This document shows positions 45,930 to 56,973 of a stretch of 64,000 bases of DNA, piece by piece (within the stretch, counting starts at the first letter, position 1; every line of letters starts with the position of its first letter). Made by a program: the position numbers and the translations under genes. The stretch covers positions 7,100,501 to 7,164,500 of the forward strand of contig OX291557.1 of the NCBI GenBank assembly GCA_946406115.1, written 5' to 3'. The stretch is from Apoda limacodes (taxonomy: Eukaryota > Arthropoda > Insecta > Lepidoptera > Limacodidae). The notes beneath the pieces were generated by a model. That model was not told the origin of the DNA. It worked only from the letters and a program-made list of their open reading frames with translations, and did no database searches.

Positions 45930-47640
45930 TCATTTACATAGTCTGAAATATTGTAGTATGCCTTTTTTACAAAGTACCTGCTTGATAAAAGATTTAAATT
46001 TACTTATTGATAGATTTTGAATTTTATTGGGAACTTTGTTGTAAAAGTGTATACATTGCTCCATAAAAGAGTTACTTATTTTGTGTAGACGTGTATCATG
46101 CACCAACAGCTTATTTTTACTTCTAGTATTTACTTTGTGAACGTCACTTTTCTTGCTGAAACTATTGATATTTTTATGTACATATAAAAGATTTTCATAT
46201 ATGTACTGCGACACTAAAGTTAAAATTTTTACTTACCTAAACCTATCCCTCAGAGATATCCTAGATCCTAATTTATAAATAGCACGAATTGCCCTTTTTT
46301 GTAACAAAAATATTGTATTTACATCAGCAGCGCTACCCCACAATAGGATACCATATGTCATTAAACTATGGAAATAGCTAAAATATACTATTTTTGCAGT
46401 GTCGACATCGGTCAATTGTCTTATTTTCTTGATCGCATACACAGCAGAGCTAAGTTTTTTGGCTAGGTTATGAATATGAGGACCCCATTGAAGTTTGGAG
46501 TCCAGCGTTATGCCAAGAAAGACTGTTGAATTAACAAGTTCTAATTGCTCGCCATTAATATTAATACATGTCTGTCTCTGACTAACATTTGTTAATGTAA
46601 ATTTAACACATTTGGTTTTATTTTCATTAAGTGACAAATTATTAGCTTTAAACCAATTTACAATTTTAGAAAGGGCATTATTTAATTCATTATAATATGT
46701 CTGTCGTCTCTTAACTTTAAAAAGCAAAGATGTGTCATCAGCAAATAAGACAATGTCATGGTTTTTTACATTATATGGGAGATCATTAATGTGAATAAGA
46801 AATAGAAAAGAACCTAAAATTGAGCCCTGAGCTCCCATAGTGACTGCTGATCCCGGAGATCTTTCACCGTTGACATCTATTTTCTGTACTCTCCTACTCA
46901 TATAGGATGTCAAAAGGTCGAGAGCTTTGCCTCTAATACCATAGTGATGTAGCTTCCTGATGAGATTTTCATGTTGAACACAGTCAAATGCCTTAGATAA
47001 ATCACAAAACACTCCAAGGGCGTCATGCTAATCCTCCCAGGCGTTATATATATTTTTTAATAGTGCCACTCCTGCATCGGTTGTGGAACGGCCTTTCATA
47101 AAGCCAAACTGTTTACTACTAAGTAGCTCATTAATACAGAAATGGCTTAAGATTTGACAAAGTGTGATTTTTTCAAAAACTTTACTGAGTATAGGTAGTA
47201 TTGAAATAGGCCGAAAATTATTAGGATCTGTTGAACTACCTGATTTAAAAAGAGGTATAACTTTGCTAAGTTTCATCTCATCAGGAAACACACCACTATC
47301 AACACAACTATTAAAAATAATGGCTAAGGGTTGTGCTATAACATGAATAATTGAATTTATAGTTTTTACAGAAAGTCGCCAAAGGTCTGTGGTGTTTTTA
47401 ATTTCTAATGTTTTAAATGTATTAATGATATCCGTAGGACTAATGTTTTTAAATACAAAGGGAACGTTACATTCAGGAACACTAGTTTTTAATAATTTTT
47501 CTGCTAAGATTGGACTTGAGTTTAGATGTTCAGTTGTTTTGAATAGAATATTCTTAAAAAACTGTTCAAAGGCAACTGCTACCTCAGAATTTGTTTTAAA
47601 ACTAGCATCACTTCTTGGTATTCTTAGTATTTAGTCTTAC
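45930..47640 (-). pseudogene. LINE-B reverse transcriptase, nearly open
   Basis: A single minus-strand frame covers about 570 codons with only two nonsense codons seen, at 47028-47030 and just upstream of 46233. Visible motifs in order: 'GVFPDEMKLSKVIPLFKSG' and 'NNFRPISILPILSKVFEK' (fingers), 'KQFGFMKGRST', 'FCDLSKAFDCV' (motif A), 'GAQGSILGSFLFLIHINDLP' (motif B, with GVPQG altered to GAQGS), and the catalytic 'LFADDTSL' (motif C, FADD). Then come 'NLSLNENKTK', the thumb 'FLGITLDSKLQWGPHI', and the C-terminal 'FYNKVPNKIQNL'. The type is CR1/Jockey group. The role is target-primed reverse transcription. The endonuclease needed for nicking is missing. Confidence 0.85.
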
Positions 47641-47998
47641 TTTTTTGTTTTGTTTATTAATACTGTAAGACATTGATTATTTCTTAGTGATGAATACATA
47701 AACTGTCTTTTGTTTATATTAGATACTTTTTTATGTTGTGCTTGTGCTTTATATTTCATGTGTTTTTATGTTTGTAATGGAAAGTGTCCTTTTATGATAG
47801 GGAGGGCATTTTCCAATATTTTAATTGGACGCTGTAAAAGAAAGGGAGAAAAGAAATGCCCTTGCTGAGTTTCTTGCCGGTTCTTCTCAGTACAAGGTCT
47901 TCCGCCCTGTAGACTTACGAACCGATGGCGCAGTGACATTCATAAGTGCTCAATTATTGTAGCCTAATCTGAATAAAATTATATTGAATTGAATTGAA
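47636..47998 (+). mobile_element. LINE 3' tail fragment nested in LINE-B copy 1
   Basis: A plus-strand insertion with typical lepidopteran LINE 3'-UTR text ('gagtttcttgccggttcttc', 'aaggtcttccgccctgtag') ends in a repeat of GAATT (GAATTGAATTGAATTGAAT). It splits the linker of the host element, which continues on both sides. No coding sequence. Confidence 0.75.
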
Positions 47999-48003
47999 TT
48001 GAA

Positions 48004-48464
48004 TCATCTACAATCAACTCAAAGTCCTGACAAGAATTCCTAGCTTTACCAGTTTCATTATTTATTATGTTCCATGTAGTTTTTATTTTATTTGTTGAAT
48101 TTTTTACTTTATGTCTGAGGTGAATTGCTTTTGCAACAAGACAGACCTTTTTAAAGGTTTTTGAGTATTTTTTTAAATATTCCCTAAATATTTGGCTATT
48201 ATTATATGTTTTTTCTTTATATAATTCATACAGTTTACGCCTACTTTTATGAATACCTGGGGTTGCCCATTCACTAAAACTAAAGCGACTGGAAATAAGT
48301 TTCTTTTTTGCAGTAAATATTTTATTATACTCTGTAGTATTAGTGTCAAGAACAGTATTGTACACATCATTTGGGTCGCCATTATAAAGCAGATCTGGAA
48401 GTTTATGCATTAAGTAAGATTTAAAAATGATATTCAAAAATGATATTGAGGTTTCTAATATCAT
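48004..48464 (-). pseudogene. LINE-B endonuclease-RT linker
   Basis: A minus-strand open stretch encodes the linker before the RT. It has 'KLPDLLYNGDPNDVYNTVLD' and basic, lysine-rich helical text ('SRRKLYELYKEKTYNNS'). Its homologous counterpart in copy 2 is at 22015-22430. It is separated from the RT only by the nested tail at 47636-47998. Confidence 0.75.
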
Positions 48465-48579
48465 TTTTTTCTTAACTGAATAGTTTGCGCGAGATACACT
48501 TCCAAAGTGGTAAAATGTGTCCCCCCCCCCCTGTAACTTCTAAAATAAGAGAATGATAAAACTAAAAAAATATATGATG

Positions 48580-48776
48580 TACATAACCATGCAAACTTCC
48601 ACGGAAAATTGGTTTGAACGAGATCTAGTAATTAGTTTTTTTTTAATAAGTCAGAAATCGTACAACTTAAATATAAAAATATTTTTGTTTCTGTTTGTAG
48701 ATTACATAAATGGTGGTAGGCACGGAACTCTCAGTGCGCGAGTCCAACTCGCACTTGGCCGGTTTTTTATAAACTG
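48580..48776 (-). mobile_element. MINE-2-like terminal fragment
   Basis: Ends with GGCACGGAACTCTCAGTGCG and then 'gagtccaactcgcacttggc' followed by CGGTTTTTTAT. LINE-A copy 4 begins directly after, so that LINE probably inserted next to or into this end. Confidence 0.65.
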
Positions 48777-48876
48777 ATTTAGCGCCCAACACTGAAACAG
48801 ACCGCACGTTTTGACCTCTAAGCTGTCTGTGCAGTGAATCCTCATCCTTAGTCTTAGTAACTTTTTTTTATAAATT

Positions 48877-49821
48877 ATGGCCATGAGAACGAAAAAGAAG
48901 AGAGTTTGTACAGCGGCTACTCCATCCACATATAATGTGGATTTTTGCAACATCAGGGGTATTCACGCAAATCTTAACGCAGTCCACCACCATCTCGAGA
49001 CTGCGCTGCCGACCGTTCTTTTTCTAACGGAGATGCAGATATCCTGCCCGGCCGACACATCATACCTTCACTATCCCGGCTACAAACTCGAACACAATTT
49101 TATGAGTCGTGCCGGTGTATGTATGTTCGTCCGGGAGCATATCTGCTGTCGCCGCCTTCATAGCTTAGAAGACAGGGACCTGTCGATATGGTGGGTGAGC
49201 GTAGATTACGGCGGCCACACTCGTATCTATGCGTGCCTATACAGGTCTCATAGCGGTGACACGGACGTAACTCGACTCTTCACGCACCTGAGTTTGACGA
49301 CTGGCAAAGTTCTAGAGCAATATCCCACAGCAGAACCAGTTATTTTGGGAGACTTTAACGCCCACCATCGCGAGTGGCTCAGTTCTCAAACCAATAACTA
49401 TGCTGGAATATCTGCTCATGAATTTGCTCTGACCTATGGATTCTCTCAGCTGGTACTTTCTCCAACGAGAATACCAGATATAGAGTAACATACGAGCTCC
49501 TTACTGGACCTTCTGCTGACTACTCGTCCGGACGGATACTCCGTCTCAGTGGATGCGCCTCTTGGCTCCTCGGACCACTGTCTCATTCGGACTCAAATGT
49601 CACAACCCGATCCATCTGGGCCACCTAATTGGCGTCGTGTGTGGCACTATATGTCGGCAGACTGGGATGGATTGCGAGAATTTTACGCATCGTACCCGTG
49701 GAAGCATATCTGCTTTAACTCAGAAGATCCTGATGTCTGCGCAGCCGCAGTCACTGAGACAATCGTTGCTAGTATGGAATGCTATATTCCTAACCAGCGA
49801 GTAGCAGCCGGCGTCAAATAA
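48877..49821 (+). pseudogene. LINE-A AP-type endonuclease domain (with two nonsense codons)
   Basis: A continuous frame from ATG 48877 carries the apurinic-endonuclease-like fold of non-LTR retrotransposons. 'FCNIRGIHANLNAV' is the N-terminal metal-site region; 'LFLTEMQI' holds the conserved Glu; 'VILGDFNAHH' holds the Asp-x-Asn site; 'GSSDHCLIR' holds the terminal Asp-His. Nonsense codons lie at 49486-49488 (probably from CAA) and 49819-49821. The frame continues past both, through the linker to about 50190. In an active element this domain nicks the target DNA to prime reverse transcription. Confidence 0.85.
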
Positions 49822-51481
49822 CGACCGTGGTTTAATAGGTCTTGCAGAAAAGCTAAAATTCTTAAGCAAACTGTATATGAGGCTTGGACCACGGCTCGTA
49901 ATAATAAGGATCCGAATGTTTCTGAGTTAAAACGCAAATTAAATGCTGCCTCGAGTGTCAGTAAGAAAGCAACTGCCATAGCAAAATTCCAATTCATCGG
50001 CAAAATAGGTGGGCGACTTGCGAGCTATCCTTCTGGGAGTCGTGCTTTCTGGTCGCTTGCTAAAGCTGCCGAAGGGAACTTTTGCCAGTCGTCGTTACCA
50101 CCACTGCGAAAGACAGATGGTGACTTGGCCCATAGTGCTAAAGAGACAGCCGATCTACTGGGCAGTCTCTTTGCCTCGAAATCGAACATGACGATAAAGG
50201 CGCTGTACCACCTACTATACCGTGGTGCGGTAAGACCATTCCGGAAATCTCCATAACGCAGCGGGAGGTCCGGCGGGCGTTGCTTTCTCTAGACGTTCAT
50301 AAGTCGAGTGGGCCAGACGGTATACCAGCAGTGGTGCTTAAGCAGTGTGCTCCTAAGTTATGTCCTGTACTCACTCGCCTCTTCGCGCTTTCCTACCACA
50401 CTAGGCAATTTCCGTCTTCATGGAAGACTGCGAATGTGCACCCGGTGCCCAAAAAGGGCGATAGATCAGATCCATCGAATTACAGGCCTGTCGCTATTAC
50501 CTCTCTCCTCTCCAAGGTGATGGAGTGTGTGATCAACACACAGCTTCTAAGATACCTAGAAGTACACGATCTGGTCAGTGACCGTCAATATGGCTTTCGC
50601 CACGGTCGCTCAACTGGTGACCTTCTAGTGTATCTCACACACCGATGGGCACTAGCCATTGAGAGTCAGGGGGAGGCATTGGCATGTAACTTGGACATAG
50701 CGAAGGCGTTCGATCGGGACTGGCACCGGGGTCTTCTATCAAAGTTGCCATCTTACTTAGTGCCCGAGGGTTTGTGCAAATGGCTAGCTTTTTGTCCGGC
50801 AGATGCATACGAACCGTAGTTGACGGTAGTTGCTCTGATAGCATGGACATTAATGCTGGTGTCCCACAAGGCTCTGTGCTGTCTCCTACGCTGTTTCTAC
50901 TGCATATCAATGACATGTTGGACATCAACAACATACATTGCTATGCAGATGACAGTACTGGAGACGCTTTTTACACGGGTCGTGCAAACATCCCTCGTTC
51001 CGTTGTGGAGGAAAACCGCGGAGAACTTGTGTCTCAAATCAAGACCACACTGTCCAAGGTCTCTGACTGGGGACGGGTAAAATTGGTCCGATTCAACCCT
51101 ACAAAGACACAAGTGTGCGCGTTCACCGCTAAGAAAACTCCATTCACTGTAGTCCCACAATTCCAGAACACTCCCCTCTCCATCTCCAAGAGCATTGGGA
51201 TCCTTGGTGTTTACATCTCCAGCGATGTTCAGTTCCGAGATCATTTACAAGATAAGGTGATGCTAGCGTCCAAAAAACTTGGTGTACTCAACAGAGCGAA
51301 GCAGTACTTCACGTCGGGGCAAAGGTTGTTACTTTACAAGTCGCAAGTTCGGCCCCATATAGAGTACTACTGCCATCTCTGGGCAGGTGCACCCGGATAC
51401 CAGCTTACCCCTTTTGACTCGGTTCAACAACGGGCTGTGAGAATTGTCGACGATTCCAAACTCACTTGCGGTACCGCTTGA
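49822..51481 (+). pseudogene. LINE-A linker and reverse transcriptase of copy 4
   Basis: The linker ('EAWTTARNNKDPNVSELKRK') leads to the RT. The frame shifts near 50190. The fingers are in 50280-50819 ('HKSSGPDGIPAVVLKQC', 'GDRSDPSNYRPVAITSLLSK', 'DRQYGFRHGRSTGDLLVYL', 'LDIAKAFDRDW'). A 4-base loss near 50783 (GGTAGCTAGC reduced to GGCTAGC) shifts the frame again. The palm and thumb are in 50774-51481, with 'GVPQGSVLSPTLFLLHINDM' and the intact catalytic box 'IHCYADD'. At about 51471 a deletion of roughly 50 bp removes the block seen in copy 5 and causes the stop. Non-functional as it stands. Confidence 0.85.
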
Positions 51482-51839
51482 ACAATGGGTTGTGTTCTGA
51501 GGAATTGTTCGAAATGATGCCCACGGCTACTTTCTACCATCGCACCGATCGCCATCGGCAGGGAATTCATTCTCACACAGTAGAACCTAAATGGTCGCGT
51601 ACTGAGTTGTAGTGCGGTTTCAGAGAAACTTCCTCCCGCGAACGCTTAAGTTGTGGAATGAGCTCCCTGCCAAGGTTTTCTGTAAGGACTACAGTATGGA
51701 GTTCTTCAAGAAATAAGTTATTAGATTTCTGAAGGGTCGGCAACGCGCTAGTGATACCCCTGGTGTTGTAAGCGTCCATAGCTTACGGTGATTGCTTACC
51801 ATCAGGCGGACCGTAAGCTTGTTTGCAAAAAAAAAAAAG

Positions 51840-52376
51840 ACCTGGCATTTCTGATTGTCAATGTTTATTTACTATCACACTGCTCTCCTATCCTCAATCT
51901 TTGTGATTAATTTTATGCATTTATTTAAAGGTATTTACTTATATGAGTAAATATTCGTTTAATAGCTTAAAGCCGATTTCCCAACACTAAAATTGTCTCT
52001 GTCATGTCTCCAGTACGCAATATTTGTTTACATATTAAGACAAATAAAAAAAACACATACACTTGACTTTCAAACAATCGCAGTCGCTTTATAAAATGCG
52101 AGATTGAAATATTGAATAGTTTTTATATTAATAAAAGATGTATGATTATAAATTAAATGTAGTTTATCTACAGCCATAACCGTATATTAAGTGTTGTGTG
52201 GGATTACTTACAGTGAGATCGACGTTCCTAATGTTTTTGGCTGTAGGTGGAACCAGGTGCTATGATTTGTGATATGATAGGACAAACAGGCTTATTTCGA
52301 AATTCGAATGCAGGTAAACTGTATTCGGTAGTCAACATTGTTGTTTGAAATTCTTCTCCTTCGGTATAACCATATG
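51840..52376. other. Unassigned AT-rich sequence
   Basis: Nothing recognisable. Confidence 0.4.
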
Positions 52377-52643
52377 TACGGTCGCGGTCAAAAAATGTTT
52401 ACCAGTTTTGAAATTAGATTCTTTTTTCACTAAGTCTAAAATGCCATATCAAGTTACTTATTACCTTTCAAAAGCTATTATGCAAAATGACGCATCGAGA
52501 AAAACAACAAGAATTATTGATCACTCTTTGATAATAGAACTAAAATCTTTATTTGTTGAAATGACATTTATCAAAAAATATTGTTTGAACGTCGTTTTGA
52601 CAAGAGTAAAATTTTACAAAAGATTTTTTCATAACGAAATAAA

Positions 52644-53662
52644 ATGGCAAGTTTAACCCTGGAGCAAAGGGCTGAAATAATATTTCTCTTCGAAGATAGA
52701 CATAGTATTAGTGCTATATCACGAGAACTCAATATATCGCGATTCACTGTGAGGTTTTGGATTAGGCGTCACGGCGAAGAAGGGCAAATAACAGATCATA
52801 GAAATAATTCAGGACGACGACCGATACTAACCGCCGCGCAAATAACAGAAATCATTCGTCGTTACGAAGAGAATGGTTTCACACCAACTAGTTATTTTGC
52901 TGCTTTATATGGTGTGAGTGCTCGGATGATCCGACGAGCTTTGCACAATGTTGGACTACACTACAGACACCATGCTATTAAAGTGGAGCTGAAACCTCAA
53001 CACCAAACAGCCCGGCCTAACTTTGCGCGACGACATCTCGATTTTGATTGGTCGAATACTATATTTACCGATGAAAAAACTTTTAACTCAAGCCAAATCG
53101 GAAGACAAGCTTTATGGCGCTACAATCGAACTCGGTATGATGAAGGTCATATTGTGCCTCAAAACGAGTCAGGTCGCATTACAGTAAACTTATGGGGGTG
53201 GATGAGCCTTGACGGCGTCGGAGAACTGGCGTCGTTAGAGAATACGGCTACGGCCATTAATTGTGTTGCTTTTGGAAGAAGTGATGCTGCCTACTGTTGG
53301 CGTAGTGTATCCTGTAACGGAATTGCCACACATTACTTACGTTCAAGATAATGCACGGATACACACAGCCCGTGCTACTTACTATGGCGTGGTTCAACCT
53401 GCACCGTGACATTCGTCCCATTCAATGGCCCGCTCGGTCTGCTGATTTAAACCCTATTGAAAATTTATGGGGGCTTATGGTTCAACGCTGGGACTGTGCT
53501 CAAGTATGGGATGATATCAGAGGTACTGATCTATGCACGCGTCTTGTTGCATCTATGCGAGATAGACTACGTGCCGTCATAGCTGCAGAGGGACGTTATA
53601 CTAGATATTATATAAAGATTTTCGAAGTGTCTATTTTATTATATCTTCATATTCTTATTTAA
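52644..53662 (+). pseudogene. Tc1/mariner-type transposase, frameshifted
   Basis: The frame 52644-53351 starts at an ATG shortly after the left terminal repeat. It has an N-terminal helix-turn-helix ('AISRELNISRFTVRFWIRRH') and a second HTH with 'GRRPILTAAQITEIIRRY'. Then comes the first catalytic Asp in 'FTDEKTF', and 'NLWGWMS'. A frame change near 53265 throws the rest out of frame. 'YVQDNARIHTAR' (second Asp, at about 53347) and 'WPARSADLNPIENLW' (the catalytic Glu at about 53459) lie in different frames. About 37 codons separate the second Asp and the Glu, but the frameshift makes the exact DD(n)E spacing uncertain. It would cut and paste the element at TA sites; this copy cannot make a full protein. 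Confidence 0.85.
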
Positions 53663-53739
53663 AAAACTAAAATATTAGTTTTTTCAAAGAAGGTTTTCTA
53701 TATATTAAAACTTGATAGTAGTCAGTCTATCTCCTAGAG

Positions 53740-54146
53740 CAGAGATGGCGAACCCATGGCAATTCGGGCACGCCAATTATTTATGAAATTTCTATTTTCA
53801 CCTACGTATGCTTGCAAGTCATTTTTAGAAATTAACTCTAGTTTAGCTTCCATACTGCTTAGTAACAAAGTACGAGCCTGCACTAATGTGAGATTTTTAG
53901 CACCTAATTTGCAACAGCAGAAATCACACTATTATTTTTTTAAATTTGAATATAAATATTAAACATTTCAATTGCTGTAAACATTTCGAGCTGCAGGTAT
54001 CTAAATAGCTTTAAGTTAACAGCAATTCGTTTAATTTTTCTCCATTATTATTAAGTAACCCAGATTTTTTGACGGCACGTCATAGGTACAGTATTGTTTT
54101 TTTCATAAAAAATGGCACATTCATTAATGAAGGTTCGCCGTCCCTG
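53740..54146. mobile_element. hAT-type MITE nested in the Tc1/mariner element
   Basis: The ends are CAGAGATGGCGAACC and the complement of GGTTCGCCGTCCCTG, i.e. inverted repeats differing at two of 15 bases. They are flanked by a perfect 8-bp duplication TCCTAGAG (53732-53739 and 54147-54154), as hAT elements make. 407 bp, no transposase. It inserted after the Tc1-type element. Confidence 0.9.
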
Positions 54147-54293
54147 TCCTAGAGCGATTGATTGTCATATTAGAAAAAAGATAATCTATGGCCAATCAAA
54201 TTATTATGAAATAGACATTTAGAACTTGTGACTTAAATGTGTGCATGCAATTGTGATCCTTAAGGTGGTAAACATTTTCTGACCGCGACCATA

Positions 54294-55129
54294 CTTATTC
54301 AAAAAATAATAAGTGTGACCATGGTTTTTATAGCCAACGGAATCAACGTAATCAGTGGGTCATAATGAGAAGGGGACAGCATGTCCCATACGTCGTTTCT
54401 TATCAGTTTTAAAGTAATCAGGGGTAAACATAAACAGAGAACTGGACAGCGCATTTCCTAGACAGCTGTAAAATAAATATGGCTGATGTGAGTAAGAGAG
54501 ACAAAGCGTCTAGACAATATGCAAATACTTGGCGATTTATCTCTATCTCTTTGTTTTTTATCGAAACCGTGGAAAATTTTGTGAGGCTATTGCGCAGTCC
54601 ATAGGGCAGATTACAGAACTCGAGGTCTATGGGGATAAACTAAACGATTAGGGGCAGAATCATATACCCCTTTGCCAGTTCCTGATGATGAACTATAAAA
54701 AGTAAGTAGAGATTGGGCAAGGGGATGAAATACGAGTACATACACACATACAAGAGTGACTAGGGATTATGGTATAATACCGAAGTCTGTAACTGTTGGC
54801 CATTTTAATGAGCACACTTATTAGTTTCACTAGGGACCTATTCATAAACGTGACAATTGTAAATTACAATGACAATTTGGTGTACATTGAGGAACCAATA
54901 TGGAATTTACGGAACAAATATATATTGCCGCTCATAGATTCAGCTATGTACTACGAATTGTTATACTGATTTACAAATGTCACGTTTACTGTTTTAGTCT
55001 TATAGTTGCTCAGTGAGTACTTAATGGAATTAGCAAGGCTGGGTGTATCTTTGCGTGTATTTACGATATACACATATATAGTATTTTTTCAGCGCTCTAT
55101 TATATTACTTTCCCAACCACCTGCTTTTT
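54294..55129. other. Unassigned sequence
   Basis: Nothing recognisable. Confidence 0.4.
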
Positions 55130-55215
55130 TTTGTAACACTAAGGTGGCAAACAAGTTTACGGTTAGCCTTGTGTATAGAAGTCACCGTAGCCTATGGACA
55201 TATGCAACACCGGGA
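55130..55215 (-). mobile_element. LINE-A 3' end scrap
   Basis: 'actaaggtggcaaacaagtt' followed by 'tcaccgtagcctatgga' and 'gcaacacc' is the LINE-A 3' end in reverse. It is only about 85 bp with no adjacent tail, so it is an old fragment beside the larger copy at 55467-56833. Confidence 0.7.
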
Positions 55216-55466
55216 AATATACTTCTCTCTCGATAAATAATGTAGCCACACATAATGATTTAAAATAAACATCTTGCTACGTAAATTGTTATGGAAATTC
55301 GCAATCAAAGACTTGAGTTGTCGACATCACCGCCCACGGGAAACAATATAGAAACCCGTGTAACGCTGCCTCGTAGGAGAGTACCCATCATTTTTGATGC
55401 TGCGACAGTACAGCAACAACACAGTATACACATTTGTTGTCTAGTATTATAGTAATTACAGTAGTA
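55216..55466. other. Unassigned sequence
   Basis: Nothing recognisable. Confidence 0.35.
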
Positions 55467-56833
55467 ATAATTTTTTTTTTTTTTTTTATACCACTAAGGT
55501 GGCAAACTAGCTTACGGCCCGCCTGATGGTAAGCGGTCACCGTAGCCTATGGACGCTTGCAACACCAGGGGTATCACTTGCGCGTTGCCGACCCTTCAGA
55601 AATCTAATAACTTCTTTCTTGAAGAACTCCATACTGTAGTCCTTGCAGAAAACCTTGGCAGGGAGCTCATTCCACAACTTAAGCGTTCGCGGGAGGAAGT
55701 TTCTCTGAAACCGCACTGTACGCGACCATTTAGGTTCTAAAGTGTGAGAATGAATTCCCTGCCGATGGCGAGCGGTGCGATGGTAGAAAGTAGCCGTGGG
55801 CATCATTTCGAACAATTCCTCAGAACACAACCCATTGTACAAGCGGTAGAACACACACAGTGAGGCAAAGTCTCTCCTCAGACTTAAGGGCTCGATACCA
55901 CAAGTGAGTTTGGGATCGTCGACAATTCTCACAGCCCGTCGTTGAACCGAGTCAAAAGGGTCAAGCTGGTATCCGGGTGCACCTGCCCAGAGATGGCAGC
56001 AGTACTCCATATGGGGCCGAACTTGCGACTTGTAAAGTAACAACCTTTGCCCCGACGTGAAGTACTGCTTCGCTCTGTTGAGTACACCAAGTTTTTTGGA
56101 CGCCAGCTTTACCTTATCTTGTAAATGATCTCGGAACTGAACATCGCTGGAGATGTCGACACCAAGGATCCCAATGCTCTTGGAGATGGAGAGGGGAGTG
56201 TTCTGGAATTGTGGGACCACAGTGAATGGAGTTTTCTTAGCGGTGAACGCGCACACTTGTGTCTTTGTAGGGTTGAATCGGACCAAGTTTACCCGTCCCC
56301 AGTCAGAGACCTGGGACAGTGTGGTCTCGATTTGAGACACAAGTTCTCCGCGGTTTTCCTCCACAACGGAACGAGGGATGTTTGCACGACCCGTGTAAAA
56401 AGCGTCTCCAGTACTGTCATCTGCATAGCAATGTATGTTGTTGATGTCCAACATGTCATTGATATGCAGTAGAAACAGCGTAGGAGACAGCACAGAGCCT
56501 TGCGGGACACCAGCATTAATGTCCATGCTATCAGAGCAACTACCGTCAACTACAGTTCGTATGCGTCTGCCGGACAAAAAGCTAGCCACCCATTTGCACA
56601 AACCCTCGGGCACTCCGTAAGATGGCAACTTCGATAGAAGATCGCGGTGCCAGACCCGATCGAACGCCTTCGCTATGTCCAGGCTACATGCCAATGCCTC
56701 CCCCTGACTCTCAATGGCTAGTGCCCATCGGTGTGTGAGATACACTAGAAGGTCACCAGTCGAGCGACCGTGGCGAAAGCCATATTGACGGTCACTGACC
56801 AGATCGTGTACTTCTAGGTATCTTAGAAGCTGT
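55467..56833 (-). mobile_element. LINE-A copy 5: 3' half with open reading frame and poly-A tail
   Basis: A T-run at about 55471-55487 is the minus-strand A-tail. The homologous text ends at about 56833 in 'ggtatcttagaagctgt', inside the RT fingers. The copy is 5'-truncated there and joined to an unrelated repeat. Sequence agreement with copy 4 is high and fills gaps in that copy, such as the 51471 deletion. Confidence 0.9.
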
Positions 56834-56973
56834 TTAGAATTTGACCGACTCCAAAAAAAGGAGGAACTTCTCAATTTGTCTGTGTGTGTTTTTGGGGTGT
56901 ACTCCTTCAGAATCGATATAAGGCCCATGGTATGAAAAATTATGGGTAGTGAAATCGAGCGTAACTCTTTCAT
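55537..56973 (-). pseudogene. LINE-A reverse transcriptase part (longest open frame in the window, 5' chimeric)
   Basis: A 478-codon minus-strand frame. Residues from about 49 on are LINE-A: 'DRQYGFRHGRSTGDLLVYL', 'LDIAKAFDRVWHRDLLSKL' (motif A), 'GVPQGSVLSPTLFLLHINDM' (motif B), 'IHCYADD' (motif C intact), then the thumb and 'FYHRTARHRQGIHSHTLEPK' with a C-terminus 'FFKKEVIRFLKG'. The first 48 or so residues come from the flanking repeat at 56834-57022 and are not part of the enzyme. The endonuclease and the first fingers block are missing. Open over its length, so it is among the youngest LINE-A insertions here, but it cannot be an active element. Confidence 0.85.

Larger units (their letters stand above)
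45606..48470 (-). mobile_element. LINE-B copy 1: non-LTR retrotransposon, best preserved of its family
   Basis: On the minus strand it runs from the endonuclease-RT linker to a 3' tail of TTTGAC repeats (45608-45630). The endonuclease is absent (5' truncation). A separate LINE tail is inserted at about 47636-47998. Copy 2 at 21986-24171 is the more decayed sister. Confidence 0.85.
48777..51839 (+). mobile_element. LINE-A copy 4: longest copy, endonuclease plus RT
   Basis: About 3.06 kb with a short leader, an ORF that began at or near 48877, endonuclease and RT domains, the family 3' end (CATCAGGCGGACCGTAAGC) and a poly-A tail at about 51827-51838. No separate ORF1 is seen upstream, so either it is truncated or this family has none. 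It serves as the reference for the other LINE-A copies. Confidence 0.9.
52379..54291 (+). mobile_element. Complete Tc1/mariner-type DNA transposon
   Basis: Terminal inverted repeats start CGGTCGCGGTCAAAAAATG on the left and TGGTCGCGGTCAGAAAATG on the right strand, each continuing TTTACC. They are flanked by TA at 52377-52378 and 54292-54293, the Tc1/mariner target duplication. It contains a transposase pseudogene at 52644-53662 and a nested hAT MITE at 53740-54146. Confidence 0.9.

Noticed and set aside
48515..48535. Run of about 14 C
   Set aside because: A simple homopolymer, possibly slippage or an assembly effect. Not a feature on its own.
56125..56472. 115-codon plus-strand frame, and a similar one at 50897-51244 on the minus strand
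   Set aside because: Both are the antisense of LINE-A RT. Their mutual similarity reflects the shared element, not a real protein family.
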